A stretch of DNA of 64,000 bases from Saprospiraceae bacterium (GTDB taxonomy: Bacteria; Bacteroidota; Bacteroidia; Chitinophagales; Saprospiraceae): positions 2,542,001 through 2,606,000 of the forward strand of contig JADJPZ010000004.1 of the NCBI GenBank assembly GCA_016713025.1, in the 5' to 3' direction. This document shows positions 1-9,739 of this stretch, piece after piece (position 1 is the first letter of the stretch; every line of letters starts with the position of its first letter). Below the pieces are notes generated by a model. It searched no databases, had not been told where the DNA came from, and saw only the letters and a program-made list of their open reading frames with translations. Made by a program: the position numbers and the translations under genes.

Positions 1-435
1 TGTAACCAACGGTCTTGCTCCCTGTGCATCTATACTATCATTGTGGTAAAGCGGAAATTTAAATCTTGACTCTCCTTTTCTTCCGAAAGCCACACCACCA
101 TCAGCTATGCCCTGCATTCTGCCCGGCCTGAATCCTGATTCGGGCACATGACAACTGGAACAGGTAAAAGTAAACATCAATTCAGACCTTTTGGCTTCAT
201 TGGCAAATGCAGGTTCAAAAAAGAGCATCTTACCCAACTCTATTTTTTCTTTGGTGAGTGGGTTGACCGGAGATTGAGGGATAGAAGCATAATCCGTTTC
301 ATCCGGAAGGATATATTTGCTTTTGTCAGGAATGATGCTGTTGAGTGCTTTATCATTTTCGCTGAGTTCATCATGCACGCAACCTACGGTTATTAAACTG
401 AGGAATGCAAATAGCAATAGTATTCTTGAGATCAT
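1..435 (-). CDS. Di-haem cytochrome c peroxidase-like lipoprotein, C-terminus beyond the window edge
   Basis: The first 145 codons of a minus-strand gene are present and the rest lies left of the window. The N-terminus is a hydrophobic stretch ending in a Cys (LITVGC), which suggests a lipoprotein exported to the periplasm or outer membrane. Further on, KIELGKMLFFEP followed by a haem-binding CSSCH motif at about residues 92-96 and then VPESGFRPGRMQG match the N-terminal haem domain of the bacterial cytochrome c peroxidase/MauG family. Such proteins use two c-type haems to reduce peroxide or oxidise partner proteins. Only one CxxCH is visible because the gene is cut, so peroxidase versus MauG-like function cannot be decided. 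The start is the ATG whose complement is at 433-435. Confidence 0.72.
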   Translation of the reverse strand, partial: MISRILLLFAFLSLITVGCVHDELSENDKALNSIIPDKSKYILPDETDYASIPQSPVNPLTKEKIELGKMLFFEPAFANEAKRSELMFTFTCSSCHVPESGFRPGRMQGIADGGVAFGRKGESRFKFPLYHNDSIDAQGARPLVT

Positions 436-968
436 GTTGCCGAATTGTATGAGATTAAAGTAAATGAGATTGCAAAAATAATGCTGCATTTTAAAATTCA
501 TAAGTTTTTGTTATGAAATTATAAGAAAAATTTAAAATATGTCGGAAAATGGCAAAGTTTATTGGTTTTATTGCGGGATTGGCTGTTGGATTTTTTTTAA
601 AAATGGATTTATCCATTTCTAAACATAAATAACAGCGTAATCCGTACGATTTTGTCGTACACTTGACTTCCTTCTTTGGTAAGCTTCCTCTTAAGCTTGT
701 CCTTATATCATTTTGGAATACGGCTAACAGTAAGTAATTTTATCACATCAATCACAGTGAAATATCATGTTTCTGTTGTCACATCCCAATGTCTGAGGAC
801 TTTTTTGGACTCAACTAGTTTGAATGATTTAATTTATACATGAAAATTACTATATATTTAATTTTTTATGATATATCTTGTAACTTTGACCGACAAACGG
901 TACAGATGGATGAGAATATGGTTATTGACTAAAGTATAAAAATAGGATAAAAACAATTACAAAAGAAA
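436..968. other. Gene-free AT-rich spacer with a candidate promoter
   Basis: No convincing gene is seen in this 533-bp stretch. TAACTTTG at 881-888 fits the Bacteroidota -7 element TAnnTTTG and lies 80 bp before the HNH gene, so it may drive the two-gene cassette that follows. No clear -33 TTTG was found at the usual distance. Confidence 0.4.
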
Positions 969-2081
969 ATGGACATTAAAGTTTTCAAAAACATCAGTAA
1001 AATCATTGAAAGAGATTCAAAAACATCAACATACAAATTTGCTTTGTTGAGAGGTGTGATTGATATTATTCAAGACAACTCGCCATACATAAAAGTTAAT
1101 GAAAACGTTGTAGAAATTCCTCTTGGTTTATTGATAGAGAAATGGCTAATTTATTACTATCCAATTTTTGAGTCAGAAATTGAAATTCCACAAATAAATG
1201 GAAAAAATGTGAAGGTAGCATTTCAATCACATTTTAAACCAATCATCAACCACTACGCCCTACGAGGAAAAATCTCAGTATTCTACAACGAATTGAGAAT
1301 TAGAGGAATAGCAAATGAAATAAATTTAGACTTTTACAGGTTGGTTCAAAAAATAAAGGATACAATCATAACGATGCCAATGAGATTTATAGGAAGAAGT
1401 ATATCCGATGATTACTATTCAATCTTTAATTATACTCCAGCTAAATTTAAAAATGACAAGAAGCAAAATAGCCAGTGGCTTGTAGAAAGTTGCGGTACTT
1501 TTACCATCCCTAAAGATTATTATGAAGCATTTAAAATATTAGGTAGCTTCATTTCAGGAACTGATAATATACTTTTTAAGTGGGCAGAATTTTCTGTAAA
1601 AGCTAGCGGAAAGGTCTTAAGTACAGGTACAATTGTCAATGAAATTTTAAAATTCCCTGTTACTGAAAGAGATGTAGAAGCATCAAAAAAATTGTATTAT
1701 GAAATTCTTGCGAAACACGGGTCGGTGTCATGTGTATGGTCAGGTAGCAATATAGCCAAATATGATATTGACCATATGTTACCATTTTCAATATATAAAA
1801 ACAATGATCTATGGAATTTACTTCCTTCAAGTCCTCCAACAAATAAATCAAAATTGGACAAAATTCCTTCGCTAAAGTTGATTACCGAACAGAAGGAATT
1901 AATCATTCACTATTGGGAGATAATACATCAATATCAAACTGAAAGGTTTTTGAATGAACTACAAATATCTTTGCTAGGTAACTATTCTAAAGATAATTGG
2001 CAGCAAAATGCATTCAATCAATTACTTCAAACATCAAAATACTTAATTGAAACTAGAGGATATCCAGAATGGCAAAATTGA
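969..2081 (+). CDS. HNH endonuclease domain protein
   Basis: A 370-residue protein. The C-terminal third carries a recognisable HNH nuclease core: CVWSG, then YDIDHMLPFS at about residues 264-273 (the Asp-His pair), then NNDLWNLLP and TNKSKLDKIP at about 278-299 (the Asn and the final Lys/Asn region). HNH proteins cut DNA using one metal ion. The first ~200 residues match nothing I recognise and may be a target-recognition or partner-binding region. No signal peptide or membrane segment is visible, so it should be cytoplasmic. The stop overlaps the start of the next gene by 13 bp, so the two are almost certainly co-translated. The gene looks more AT-rich than the core genes further right, as expected for an acquired cassette. 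A restriction or phage-defence role is inferred, not shown. Confidence 0.7.
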   Translation: MDIKVFKNISKIIERDSKTSTYKFALLRGVIDIIQDNSPYIKVNENVVEIPLGLLIEKWLIYYYPIFESEIEIPQINGKNVKVAFQSHFKPIINHYALRGKISVFYNELRIRGIANEINLDFYRLVQKIKDTIITMPMRFIGRSISDDYYSIFNYTPAKFKNDKKQNSQWLVESCGTFTIPKDYYEAFKILGSFISGTDNILFKWAEFSVKASGKVLSTGTIVNEILKFPVTERDVEASKKLYYEILAKHGSVSCVWSGSNIAKYDIDHMLPFSIYKNNDLWNLLPSSPPTNKSKLDKIPSLKLITEQKELIIHYWEIIHQYQTERFLNELQISLLGNYSKDNWQQNAFNQLLQTSKYLIETRGYPEWQN

Positions 2082-2929
2082 ACGAATACACTCATCTCAC
2101 TGCCAAGGAAAGAAATACCATGTCTTTCCCAGCCAGAATTCTGCTTGAAAGAAAGCTACTGCAAGGAGATACCCTGGATTATGGTTGTGGAATGGGTAGT
2201 GATGTAACTTTACTTAAAGAAAAAGGTATCAATATTATAGGGTATGATCCATTTTATTTCCCTGAGAAAACAACTCAAAAATATGAGACCATCATCTGTT
2301 TTTATGTATTGAATGTCCTTATGCAGGAAGAACAATCGGATGTCATAATGGAGATTTCCGCTTTGTTAAAACCAAATGGCAAGGCCTATTTTGCTGTTCG
2401 CAGAGACATTACTTATGAAGGATTCAGAACGCACAAAATCCATCAAAAACCTACCTATCAATGTAATGTCAAACTTCCTTTTACTTCCATGTTTTTAAAT
2501 GATAATTGCGAGATTTATACATACCAACATTATACAAACATTCACACCGGCAATACAAAAGTCAGTCCATTTTTTAATGATGATCAGCCACGAGATTTGA
2601 TTTATGAAAGTGGTACTGCCTTTTCCTTTTTTGATAAATATCCAGTTAGTCTAGGTCATGCTCTTGTAATACCCAAAAGATTGGTTTCCAATTATTTTGA
2701 TCTGACTATTAAAGAACAAATGGCTTGCTGGATGATGGTCAATAAAGTAAAGGGACTTCTGCAAAATCGTTTCAATCCAGATGGTTTTAATGTGGGAATC
2801 AATATTCAAGAAGCTGCAGGTCAAACAATACCACATTGTCACATTCACATTATCCCAAGATATACTGGCGATGTTGAACAGCCACGTGGAGGGATACGGG
2901 GAGTTATTCCTGGTAAACAAATTTATTGA
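2069..2929 (+). CDS. Fusion of SAM-dependent methyltransferase and HIT-family domain
   Basis: A 286-residue two-domain protein. Residues ~10-160 form a class I methyltransferase: motif I is LDYGCGMGSD at about 37-46, followed by an acidic strand end (GYDPFYFP). This half resembles the putative methyltransferases that accompany DNA phosphorothioation genes (FPARILLERKLL followed by DYGCG), but no dnd gene is present here. Residues ~175-286 are a HIT domain with the histidine triad HCHIHII near 256-262, preceded by SLGHALVIPKR. HIT proteins hydrolyse or transfer nucleotidyl groups. The start codon lies inside the HNH gene, implying translational coupling. Together the pair looks like a nuclease plus nucleic-acid or nucleotide modification cassette. 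The substrate is unknown. Confidence 0.75.
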   Translation: MAKLNEYTHLTAKERNTMSFPARILLERKLLQGDTLDYGCGMGSDVTLLKEKGINIIGYDPFYFPEKTTQKYETIICFYVLNVLMQEEQSDVIMEISALLKPNGKAYFAVRRDITYEGFRTHKIHQKPTYQCNVKLPFTSMFLNDNCEIYTYQHYTNIHTGNTKVSPFFNDDQPRDLIYESGTAFSFFDKYPVSLGHALVIPKRLVSNYFDLTIKEQMACWMMVNKVKGLLQNRFNPDGFNVGINIQEAAGQTIPHCHIHIIPRYTGDVEQPRGGIRGVIPGKQIY

Positions 2930-2970
2930 ATTTGATTATTAAAATTATTATCCCCATATCCCATTTCCTC

Positions 2971-5379
2971 CTACCACCTAACCGACCCCGATATGACAAA
3001 ATTTCTCCCCGGCGCTACGATACCTGAACTATAAGGGCGATATCTTTCATCAGCGATATTTTCTATGGTACCATTCAGGGACCAATGTTTACTGATCTGA
3101 TATTGCATTCTGACATTGTATATGACCCACGAAGGCGAATAAGGTTTTTTATTGGCATCTATGGCATAGATTTCCGGTTTGTTCTGTTCTTCTGCCGGAA
3201 GCTCTTCGTACGTTTTACCATCGCTGTACTGACTGCTGATACTCAACAACAAATTCTTATATGCCCAGGACAAGGTAGTGGCCCCAAAGTTTGGTGCGGC
3301 ATGTCGTGATGGGCTTGTACTGCCATTGTCTATTTCTTCTTCTCCACGTTGTATATTATATTGACTTACTAATGAAAATCCATAACCTGGCCTTATCTCT
3401 AGACCGATTTGTGCACCTCTGACCTTTGCATTGGCAGCATTTTGAATAGCTTCCACCTTGCTCATTCTCCCATTGTACAAAATTGAATCCTGTCCGTTGA
3501 GTTGAAAATTTCTTTTGACCATGGCATTATCTACATATGTATAGTACAGGCTGGCATCAAGCCTGACTTTATCACTGAATACATGGACGAAGCCTATTTC
3601 AGCATTGTAGGCATATTCAGCTTTGAGTTCCGGATTGGGTACTGTCACAAAGCCTGCCACAGCATCAAATATTTTTCCGGAATCATCCACATTGGGAGAC
3701 CTGAAGCCGGTGGATAAGCTGGCCATGATGGATGTTTTATCACCTGGTCTGTACACCATGCCCATACTACCTGTGAGCGCTCCATTGTTTATTTTTGATT
3801 CAGTAAAAGGAAGCTTAAAAAATGTATTGTCAAATTCTGCTGTTTGACTATAATACGAATACCTTGCACCGGCCTGGACATTTATTTTATTTGATAATTT
3901 GACATCATACCCTGCAAATGCTGCATAAGAAGACCATACCGCATTCGGATACCTCGAAGGGCCTCTTTGTGATGTACCTTTGACAATGTCCTGATCTTCA
4001 CCAGTCGAAGCTACATCATTGATGACTCCTTCGATTCCATAATTAAGGGTGGCTTTTTCACTTAGCTTTTTTATTAAATCGATATTTGCAGACCATGCTT
4101 TGACGTGTTCAAATCGTAAAAAGCGGGTTGACCTGTTGATATCCCTTTCCATCCTGCTTTCCTTAAAGTCCTGAAAAGCCAGCCTCCAGATCATCTCGTC
4201 ATACCATCCTGTTTTTTGTGATAGAGTTCCCGTCAACTGGTGCATCATCCATTTTTGAGGACCATATGACCACTCTGCGTGTCTGGGCAATCCATTTCTG
4301 AGACGGATATGGCGGTCGTATCTGGCGTATTCAGAGGTAGCACTGTGGTGGAAAGCATACTGAAGATCAAAGTGGTCTGAAACTCTGAACCGGAATTTTT
4401 GCATGATATTATATTGATCATACCCTGAAGGTGTCTGTACCAATGAATCAGGATTTTTGTAAATGATATCTTTGTCTCCTTCGCGCCTTACATTCCAGAT
4501 TTTCAGATACTCGGCAGGTCCATTGGTGCCCATTCTGAGATCTCCGAAGTCATTGTAACTCAGACTGGTGACAGATGCCCACTTTGCTCCACCTATATTG
4601 AAGTGAACATGTCCGGTTTTTTCATCATTGGCTGTGGAGTATCTGAGTGTCGAACCACCGGAAATGTTAATCTTATCAGCAGTACCATATCGCGGTGTCC
4701 ATGTCTGAAAAGCCATGACACCTCCTATAGCATCACTGCCGTACATCACCGAGCCCGGACCAAATAGGATCTCTACATTTTCAAAACTGAATCCATCTAA
4801 GGATATGACATTCTGAATATTGCCGGAGCGGAATATCGCAGTATTCATTCGTACTCCATCTACAGCATACAATAACCTGTTTGTCGCAAAACCTCTTATC
4901 ATAGGACTGCCACCTCCTTGCTGGCTTTTCTGTATAAACACCCGACCGGAATTGCCCAATAAGTCTGCGGCAGTTTGCGGATTGGTAAAAGCTATGTCTC
5001 TTGGAGTGATGGTACTGACTCTCACCGGAACATTTTTACTGATCTGATTCCATCTTGATGCGGAGACCGTAACCTGGTTTAGCTCAAATGGTGCCTGCGT
5101 AAGTGCTATAATATAACCAATGTCTTTCAGCTCTGACAGACCATATTCAACAGAAGTGTAACCAAAATGTGAAACAAATAACCTTTCGTGCTCTTTGAAT
5201 AGTGAAAAATCTGCTTCTCCTTTTTCATCTGTATATGATATATGTGACCTGCTCTGATCAGTAATCATGACAGCTTCCAGCGGCTTTGCAGATTCCTTAT
5301 CTATGACAGTGACCTTTTGTGACAAAAGCATAGCATTGCTCGTCAATACAAATATGAAAAGTATAATATATTTATCCAT
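2971..5379 (-). CDS. TonB-dependent outer-membrane receptor
   Basis: An 802-residue outer-membrane receptor. It has a signal peptide (first ~20 residues, ending LLSQ), a carboxypeptidase-regulatory-like domain (~22-100), a plug domain with VDGVRMN and GSDAIGGVM (~110-225), and a long beta-barrel ending in a terminal aromatic residue (SGSVRW), as expected for Bam-dependent insertion. Family members import iron complexes, haem, vitamin B12 or glycans using TonB energy. The plug wording (MIRGFATNRLLYAVDGVRMNTAI) resembles haem/siderophore-type receptors more than SusC proteins, and no SusD partner is adjacent. The substrate cannot be assigned from sequence. Confidence 0.88.
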   Translation of the reverse strand: MDKYIILFIFVLTSNAMLLSQKVTVIDKESAKPLEAVMITDQSRSHISYTDEKGEADFSLFKEHERLFVSHFGYTSVEYGLSELKDIGYIIALTQAPFELNQVTVSASRWNQISKNVPVRVSTITPRDIAFTNPQTAADLLGNSGRVFIQKSQQGGGSPMIRGFATNRLLYAVDGVRMNTAIFRSGNIQNVISLDGFSFENVEILFGPGSVMYGSDAIGGVMAFQTWTPRYGTADKINISGGSTLRYSTANDEKTGHVHFNIGGAKWASVTSLSYNDFGDLRMGTNGPAEYLKIWNVRREGDKDIIYKNPDSLVQTPSGYDQYNIMQKFRFRVSDHFDLQYAFHHSATSEYARYDRHIRLRNGLPRHAEWSYGPQKWMMHQLTGTLSQKTGWYDEMIWRLAFQDFKESRMERDINRSTRFLRFEHVKAWSANIDLIKKLSEKATLNYGIEGVINDVASTGEDQDIVKGTSQRGPSRYPNAVWSSYAAFAGYDVKLSNKINVQAGARYSYYSQTAEFDNTFFKLPFTESKINNGALTGSMGMVYRPGDKTSIMASLSTGFRSPNVDDSGKIFDAVAGFVTVPNPELKAEYAYNAEIGFVHVFSDKVRLDASLYYTYVDNAMVKRNFQLNGQDSILYNGRMSKVEAIQNAANAKVRGAQIGLEIRPGYGFSLVSQYNIQRGEEEIDNGSTSPSRHAAPNFGATTLSWAYKNLLLSISSQYSDGKTYEELPAEEQNKPEIYAIDANKKPYSPSWVIYNVRMQYQISKHWSLNGTIENIADERYRPYSSGIVAPGRNFVISGSVRW

Positions 5380-5424
5380 TTTTTTATGTCATTGTTAAAG
5401 TTTAATAATTAGTCTTTGGTCTTT

Positions 5425-5612
5425 GTGATTTCGGCTTCTTCGCTGCGTCGAATGCGCTCAATCACTATCTGTCAGACACTCAAATGTGATTTCGGCATCA
5501 CTTTGTTGTACTTCGACTTCCCACAGCAAAATAGGCTCAATCACCATCTGTATGACACTCAAATGTGATTTCGACTTCTTCGCCGCGGCGAATGCGCTCA
5601 ATCACCATCAGT
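5425..5612. repeat. Three imperfect tandem repeats, 61-79 bp apart
   Basis: Copies starting with GTGATTTCG begin at 5425, 5486 and 5565. Each runs on to a variant of GGCTCAATCAC or GCGCTCAATCAC. They lie in the spacer upstream of the TonB receptor. No coding potential is evident across 5380-5819. A regulatory role is possible but unsupported. Confidence 0.55.
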
Positions 5613-5819
5613 TCTACACCAACAGCATACGGTGTTTGAATACACTATAATGCCGAAGCCACAAGGGGACGGTATTCGTGCCAAAGCAGAATTAAAAGCT
5701 TGCAGTGCAACGAAGTTGAAGCCACTATTCAGCCAGCCTTACCTTGCTCAAAATTTTAATCTTATAAGTCCGGAATCAGTCGGTAACCATGAAATGATGA
5801 TCATTTCAAGCGCTTATAA

Positions 5820-6400
5820 TTAAATGGTCCTAAATTCGGGAGGAGGACCTATTTGAAATAGCAATGGATTTAAGTAGTGATTTATTGCTGTTGTAACCAA
5901 AACATTTTCCTGAAGTGTAGTCATTTCTGCAACTACATGCTGATCAGCCAATGGCAGGTAGAATAGATTTTTGAGAAAATCGATATGATTCTGATGTGTC
6001 TTTTTTCCAGCAGGATCAGAATGGCATAATGTTTTTACAGACGCTTTTATTTCAGCATAAAGAATGGATTCTTCCACATCCGCCCAACAATGGTATGTGA
6101 TGGAGTCGCCTTTTTTTTTTCTGTTTTAACAATGTCATACATCATTTTTTTATACTCAAACTCCCTGTCATGTTCCCATCTCAGAAGTTTTTTGATGTCG
6201 TCTTTATGGAATGTAAGGTGTGATATCTCATTGTCATTCAAACCATTCAGGATTTTTAGTTTTACTTCTTTTTTGATTACACTTTTCCTGTAGGCATGTG
6301 TTAGGTAGGTCACCATATGCGGCAACTGTAGGACAACTATCAATGCGATTCCTGTCCATAAAAACCGATGATAAAGTAAATTTGACATACCTTGTAACAA
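5820..6400 (-). pseudogene. Unknown membrane-anchored protein split by a frameshift at a run of ten A
   Basis: Two overlapping minus-strand frames form one protein of about 193 residues. The first frame starts at 6400 with a membrane segment (about residues 12-30, IALIVVLQLPHMV) and a charged region. It then runs into a run of ten T on the plus strand at 6111-6120. One extra A on the coding strand joins it to the frame continuing GDSITYHCWADVEESILY to the stop at 5820. The family is not recognised. The break may be a sequencing undercall, true decay, or a slippage switch, and similar single-base losses elsewhere in this window favour the first. Confidence 0.5.
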
Positions 6401-6541
6401 AGGTAAACTTTTTTTAAGTCCAAAGAATAATTTTTTCTGTTAAAGCAGTATTACTTCTCCAGGTTTTAAAGTCTTTACTTATCTTTTTGATAAATGAACT
6501 ATTTAGTTTAAGTTTGTTTATACCTTACATTTATGTTTATT

Positions 6542-6549
6542 TATCTTTG
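6542..6549 (+). promoter_or_regulatory. TAnnTTTG promoter element before ygiQ
   Basis: TATCTTTG ends only 5 bp before the ATG at 6555. Bacteroidota transcription usually starts a few bases after this element, which would place the RNA start at or very near the start codon, giving a leaderless or nearly leaderless message. No good -33 TTTG was found at standard spacing. Confidence 0.5.
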
Positions 6550-6554
6550 CCCAA

Positions 6555-8501
6555 ATGAATCAAGACAATAAGTTGCCAATCAGCAGTTGGCTGCCTATCA
6601 CCAAAAAAGAAGTCGAAGACCGCGGTTGGGACGAACTCGATGTTATTCTCATTTCAGGTGATGCGTACGTTGACCATCCTACCTTTGGTACGGCTGTGAT
6701 AGGTCGCATTATCGAGAGTGAAGGATTTAAGATCGGCATCATACCTCAGCCCAACTGGAAGGATGACCATAGGGACTTTAAGAAGTTTGGGAAGCCCAAA
6801 TATTTTTTTGGGGTGACAGCAGGATGTATGGATTCTATGGTCAATCACTACACGGCAGGAAAGAGAAAGCGATCCACGGATGGCTATACTCCCGGTGGTG
6901 AAGCAGGATTCAGACCGGATTATGCCACCATAGTATATTGCAATATTCTCAAAGACATCTATCCTGATGTGCCGATCATGATCGGTGGTATAGAAGCCTC
7001 ATTGCGCAGGGTCACACATTATGACTATTGGTCTGACAAATTGATGCCTTCTATCCTTGTGGATTCCAAAGCAGATGTTTTGGTCTATGGTAAGGGCGAA
7101 CAGCCACTCAGGGAATTGCTTAAATTGGTAAAAAAAGGAGTGCCACTTATTTCAATCAAGGATGTCAATCAGATTTCTTATCTGACCGACAAAGTCCCTG
7201 CTTCCAAAAAGTGGAATACTGTCGAATTAGTCAGACATGAAGTATGTCTTCAGGACAAAATCAAGTATGCTTCCAACTTCAAAATCGTTGAAGTGGAATC
7301 CAATAAATGGCAGGCCAACCGCATCACACAGGATGTAATGGGGAAAACGCTGGTCATCAATCCACCTTTTAAAACTATGACAGAAAAGGAGATGGACTAC
7401 TCGTTTGACTTGCCTTATACCAGGTTGCCGCATCCCAAGTACAATAAAAGAGGAGCCATTCCTTCATATGAGATGATCAAATTTTCCATCAATATGCACA
7501 GAGGATGTTTTGGTGGTTGTAGTTTCTGTACGATCTCTGCGCATCAGGGCAAATTTATCGCATCAAGATCAGACGAATCCATAATGAAAGAAGTGGATGC
7601 ACTGACCAAACATCCTGAATTCAAAGGTATAATCTCAGATATCGGCGGCCCATCGGCCAATATGTACCGGATGAAAGGAAAAGATGAAAGTATTTGCGCG
7701 CGTTGTCAGGCTCCAAGCTGCATCCATCCTGTCATATGTTCCAATCTTGATGTCTCTCACAAACCACTCACAGAGATATACAAAAAAGTAGATGCGCATC
7801 CCGGTGTCAAAAAAGCTTTTGTTACATCTGGTGTCAGATATGATTTGCTGGTTGATGACTTTAATAAAAACAATCAGGATGGCAATCATGACGAGTACAT
7901 GGAGCAACTCGTGACAAAACACGTATGCGGAAGACTGAAGGTAGCCCCCGAGCACACCGCAGATGCCACCCTGAAGGTGATGCGAAAACCCGGCTTCAAA
8001 TACTTTAAAAAATTTAAGGAAAAATTTGATGCCATTCAGGCAAAACATGGGCTAAAACAACCTTTAATACCTTATTTTATAAGCTCTCATCCGGGGACCA
8101 CCGAAGAAGATATGGCTATTCTTGCTGCTGAAACCAAAGATCTCGGATTCAGACTGGAGCAAGTACAGGATTTTACTCCTACACCCATGACGGTGGCCAC
8201 AGAAATTTATTATTCAGGAGTACATCCCTATACACTGCAACCTGTTGTCACTCCAAAAACCGCTGAAGACAAAAAAACACAAAACAACTACTTCTTCTGG
8301 TACAAACCCGAATTTAAAAACTGGATCAGACAACGTCTCCAAAAGCTTAACAGGCCTGACCTTGCTGCCCGACTGTTGGGAGAAAAAACTCATCCAAAAG
8401 AAATCAAAAAGGAAAAATCTGATACAGTACAGTTTAAACCTAAAGAAAAGGCATCTCAGAAAGAAAAGCGCGGATTTTTTGGAAAAAGGAAAAATAAGTA
8501 G
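6555..8501 (+). CDS. ygiQ: YgiQ-family radical SAM protein (UPF0313)
   Basis: A 648-residue cytoplasmic radical SAM protein. The [4Fe-4S] motif C-x3-C-x2-C is visible as CFGGCSFC near residues 317-324. It is preceded by the family's N-terminal domain, which starts SWLPITKKE and contains ISGDAYVDHP and MIGGIEASLRR. Extra cysteines (CARCQAPSCIHPVICSN) follow the core and may bind a second cluster. The C-terminal ~40 residues are very Lys-rich, a common unstructured tail in this family. The reaction catalysed by YgiQ is not established. It stands alone, with a TAnnTTTG element directly upstream. Confidence 0.93.
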   Translation: MNQDNKLPISSWLPITKKEVEDRGWDELDVILISGDAYVDHPTFGTAVIGRIIESEGFKIGIIPQPNWKDDHRDFKKFGKPKYFFGVTAGCMDSMVNHYTAGKRKRSTDGYTPGGEAGFRPDYATIVYCNILKDIYPDVPIMIGGIEASLRRVTHYDYWSDKLMPSILVDSKADVLVYGKGEQPLRELLKLVKKGVPLISIKDVNQISYLTDKVPASKKWNTVELVRHEVCLQDKIKYASNFKIVEVESNKWQANRITQDVMGKTLVINPPFKTMTEKEMDYSFDLPYTRLPHPKYNKRGAIPSYEMIKFSINMHRGCFGGCSFCTISAHQGKFIASRSDESIMKEVDALTKHPEFKGIISDIGGPSANMYRMKGKDESICARCQAPSCIHPVICSNLDVSHKPLTEIYKKVDAHPGVKKAFVTSGVRYDLLVDDFNKNNQDGNHDEYMEQLVTKHVCGRLKVAPEHTADATLKVMRKPGFKYFKKFKEKFDAIQAKHGLKQPLIPYFISSHPGTTEEDMAILAAETKDLGFRLEQVQDFTPTPMTVATEIYYSGVHPYTLQPVVTPKTAEDKKTQNNYFFWYKPEFKNWIRQRLQKLNRPDLAARLLGEKTHPKEIKKEKSDTVQFKPKEKASQKEKRGFFGKRKNK

Positions 8502-8543
8502 CGAAACCCCTTAAAACTTAAAACCAAAAACCTCACTAAACAC

Positions 8544-9090
8544 GATCGTCGCAGTTTGCAACTGCGATGCTGTAATTAAAGCATTTGTAATGCGAAACCT
8601 TCAATCTTGACATTTCCGATTATTTTTTGATTGTTGATTATGAATTAAAAATTCATAAAATATTGGATCGCAGTTACAAACTGCGACCATCAAATTAATA
8701 AAATCCGCTGATCGTCGCAGTTTGCAACTGCGATGCTGTATTTAAAGCATTTGAAATGCGAAACCTTGACTCCTGACAATTCCTATAATTATTTGATGGT
8801 TGATTATGAATTAAAAATTCATAAAATATTGGATCGCAGTTGCAAACTGCGACCAACAATGCCACTATTCTGATCGTCGCAGTTTGTAACTGCGATGCTT
8901 TAATTAAAGTATTTGAAATGCGAAACCTTCAATCTTGACAATTCCTATACTTTTTTGATGGTTGGTTATGAATTAAAAATTCGTAACATATTGGATCGCA
9001 GTTACAAACTGCGACCAACAATACTTCAAATCTGATCGTCGCTGTTTGCAACTGCGATGCTGTATTTAAAGCATTTGAAATGCTAAAACG
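8544..9090. repeat. Tandem array of ~162-bp units bounded by short palindromes, linked to the adjacent RAYT
   Basis: Four heads beginning GATCGTCGC (8544, 8710, 8872, 9034) are spaced 166, 162 and 162 bp apart. Each head is a palindrome-like hairpin (GCAGTTTGCAACTGC). It is followed by a variable AT-rich middle and then a tail hairpin of opposite sense (GGATCGCAGTT...AACTGCGACC) at 8665-8688, 8831-8854 and 8993-9016. The fourth unit is interrupted by the transposase gene at 9158-9736, and its tail reappears at 9763-9786. The noncoding units therefore look like internally deleted copies of the transposase-bearing unit. Confidence 0.85.
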
Positions 9091-9157
9091 AAAAGTGATA
9101 AAATAAAAAGTATTAATTTTACAAAATTATTTTTAACGCATATTTTTTTATTAATAA

Positions 9158-9736
9158 ATGCACGGATACAAAATAATTAACCAGAATGCTTTGCATTTTG
9201 TCACAATGACTGTGGTAGGTTGGATTGATGTCTTTACAAGAGAAGAGTATCGAAAGGTTATTTTGGATAGTTTAGCCTATTGTCAAAAAGAAAAAGGGCT
9301 AGTAGTGAATGCATATGTTATAATGAGCAACCACATACACCTTATTTGCTACGCCAGAGAACCATTTTTGTTGTCAGAAGTTTTAAGAGATTTTAAAAAA
9401 TTTACATCAAAGTCAATATTTACTGCAATTCAAGCAAATAACAATGAGAGCAGAAAAGAATGGATGTTACATTTGTTTTCATATTATGCCAAATACAATA
9501 AGAATAATAAATCATTCCAATTTTGGCAACAAGGTAACCATCCTGTGGAAATTGAAAGTCCGAAATGGATAAATCAAAAACTTGCATATATCCATTTAAA
9601 TCCGGTAAGAAATGGTCTTGTGGCCAATGCAGAAGATTACCTTTATAGTAGTGCCGGAGCATATATAGGAAAGGAAAGTTACATCGACATTGAAATGATA
9701 GAATTGGATAACACTATAGGTTATGTTGATGGTTAA
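9158..9736 (+). CDS. REP-associated tyrosine transposase (RAYT, Y1/HUH family)
   Basis: A 192-residue single-domain HUH transposase of the IS200-like RAYT group. The metal-binding HxH motif is NHIHLI near residues 58-63. The candidate catalytic tyrosines lie in LFSYYAKYNKN (~107-117). The C-terminal signature AYIHLNPVRNGLV (~145-157) is typical of RAYTs. These enzymes cut and join single-stranded REP hairpins. The gene sits inside one unit of the flanking hairpin array, with heads upstream and a tail plus another head downstream, so it very probably acts on those repeats. All catalytic motifs are intact. Confidence 0.92.
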   Translation: MHGYKIINQNALHFVTMTVVGWIDVFTREEYRKVILDSLAYCQKEKGLVVNAYVIMSNHIHLICYAREPFLLSEVLRDFKKFTSKSIFTAIQANNNESRKEWMLHLFSYYAKYNKNNKSFQFWQQGNHPVEIESPKWINQKLAYIHLNPVRNGLVANAEDYLYSSAGAYIGKESYIDIEMIELDNTIGYVDG

Positions 9737-9739
9737 TTA

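Noticed and set aside
5632..5823. 63-codon frame between the tandem repeats and the split membrane gene
   Set aside because: No family resemblance or conserved neighbourhood; probably chance.
8544..9060. CRISPR array
   Set aside because: Units are ~162 bp, contain two hairpins of opposite sense and have similar interiors. There are no unique spacers and no cas genes.
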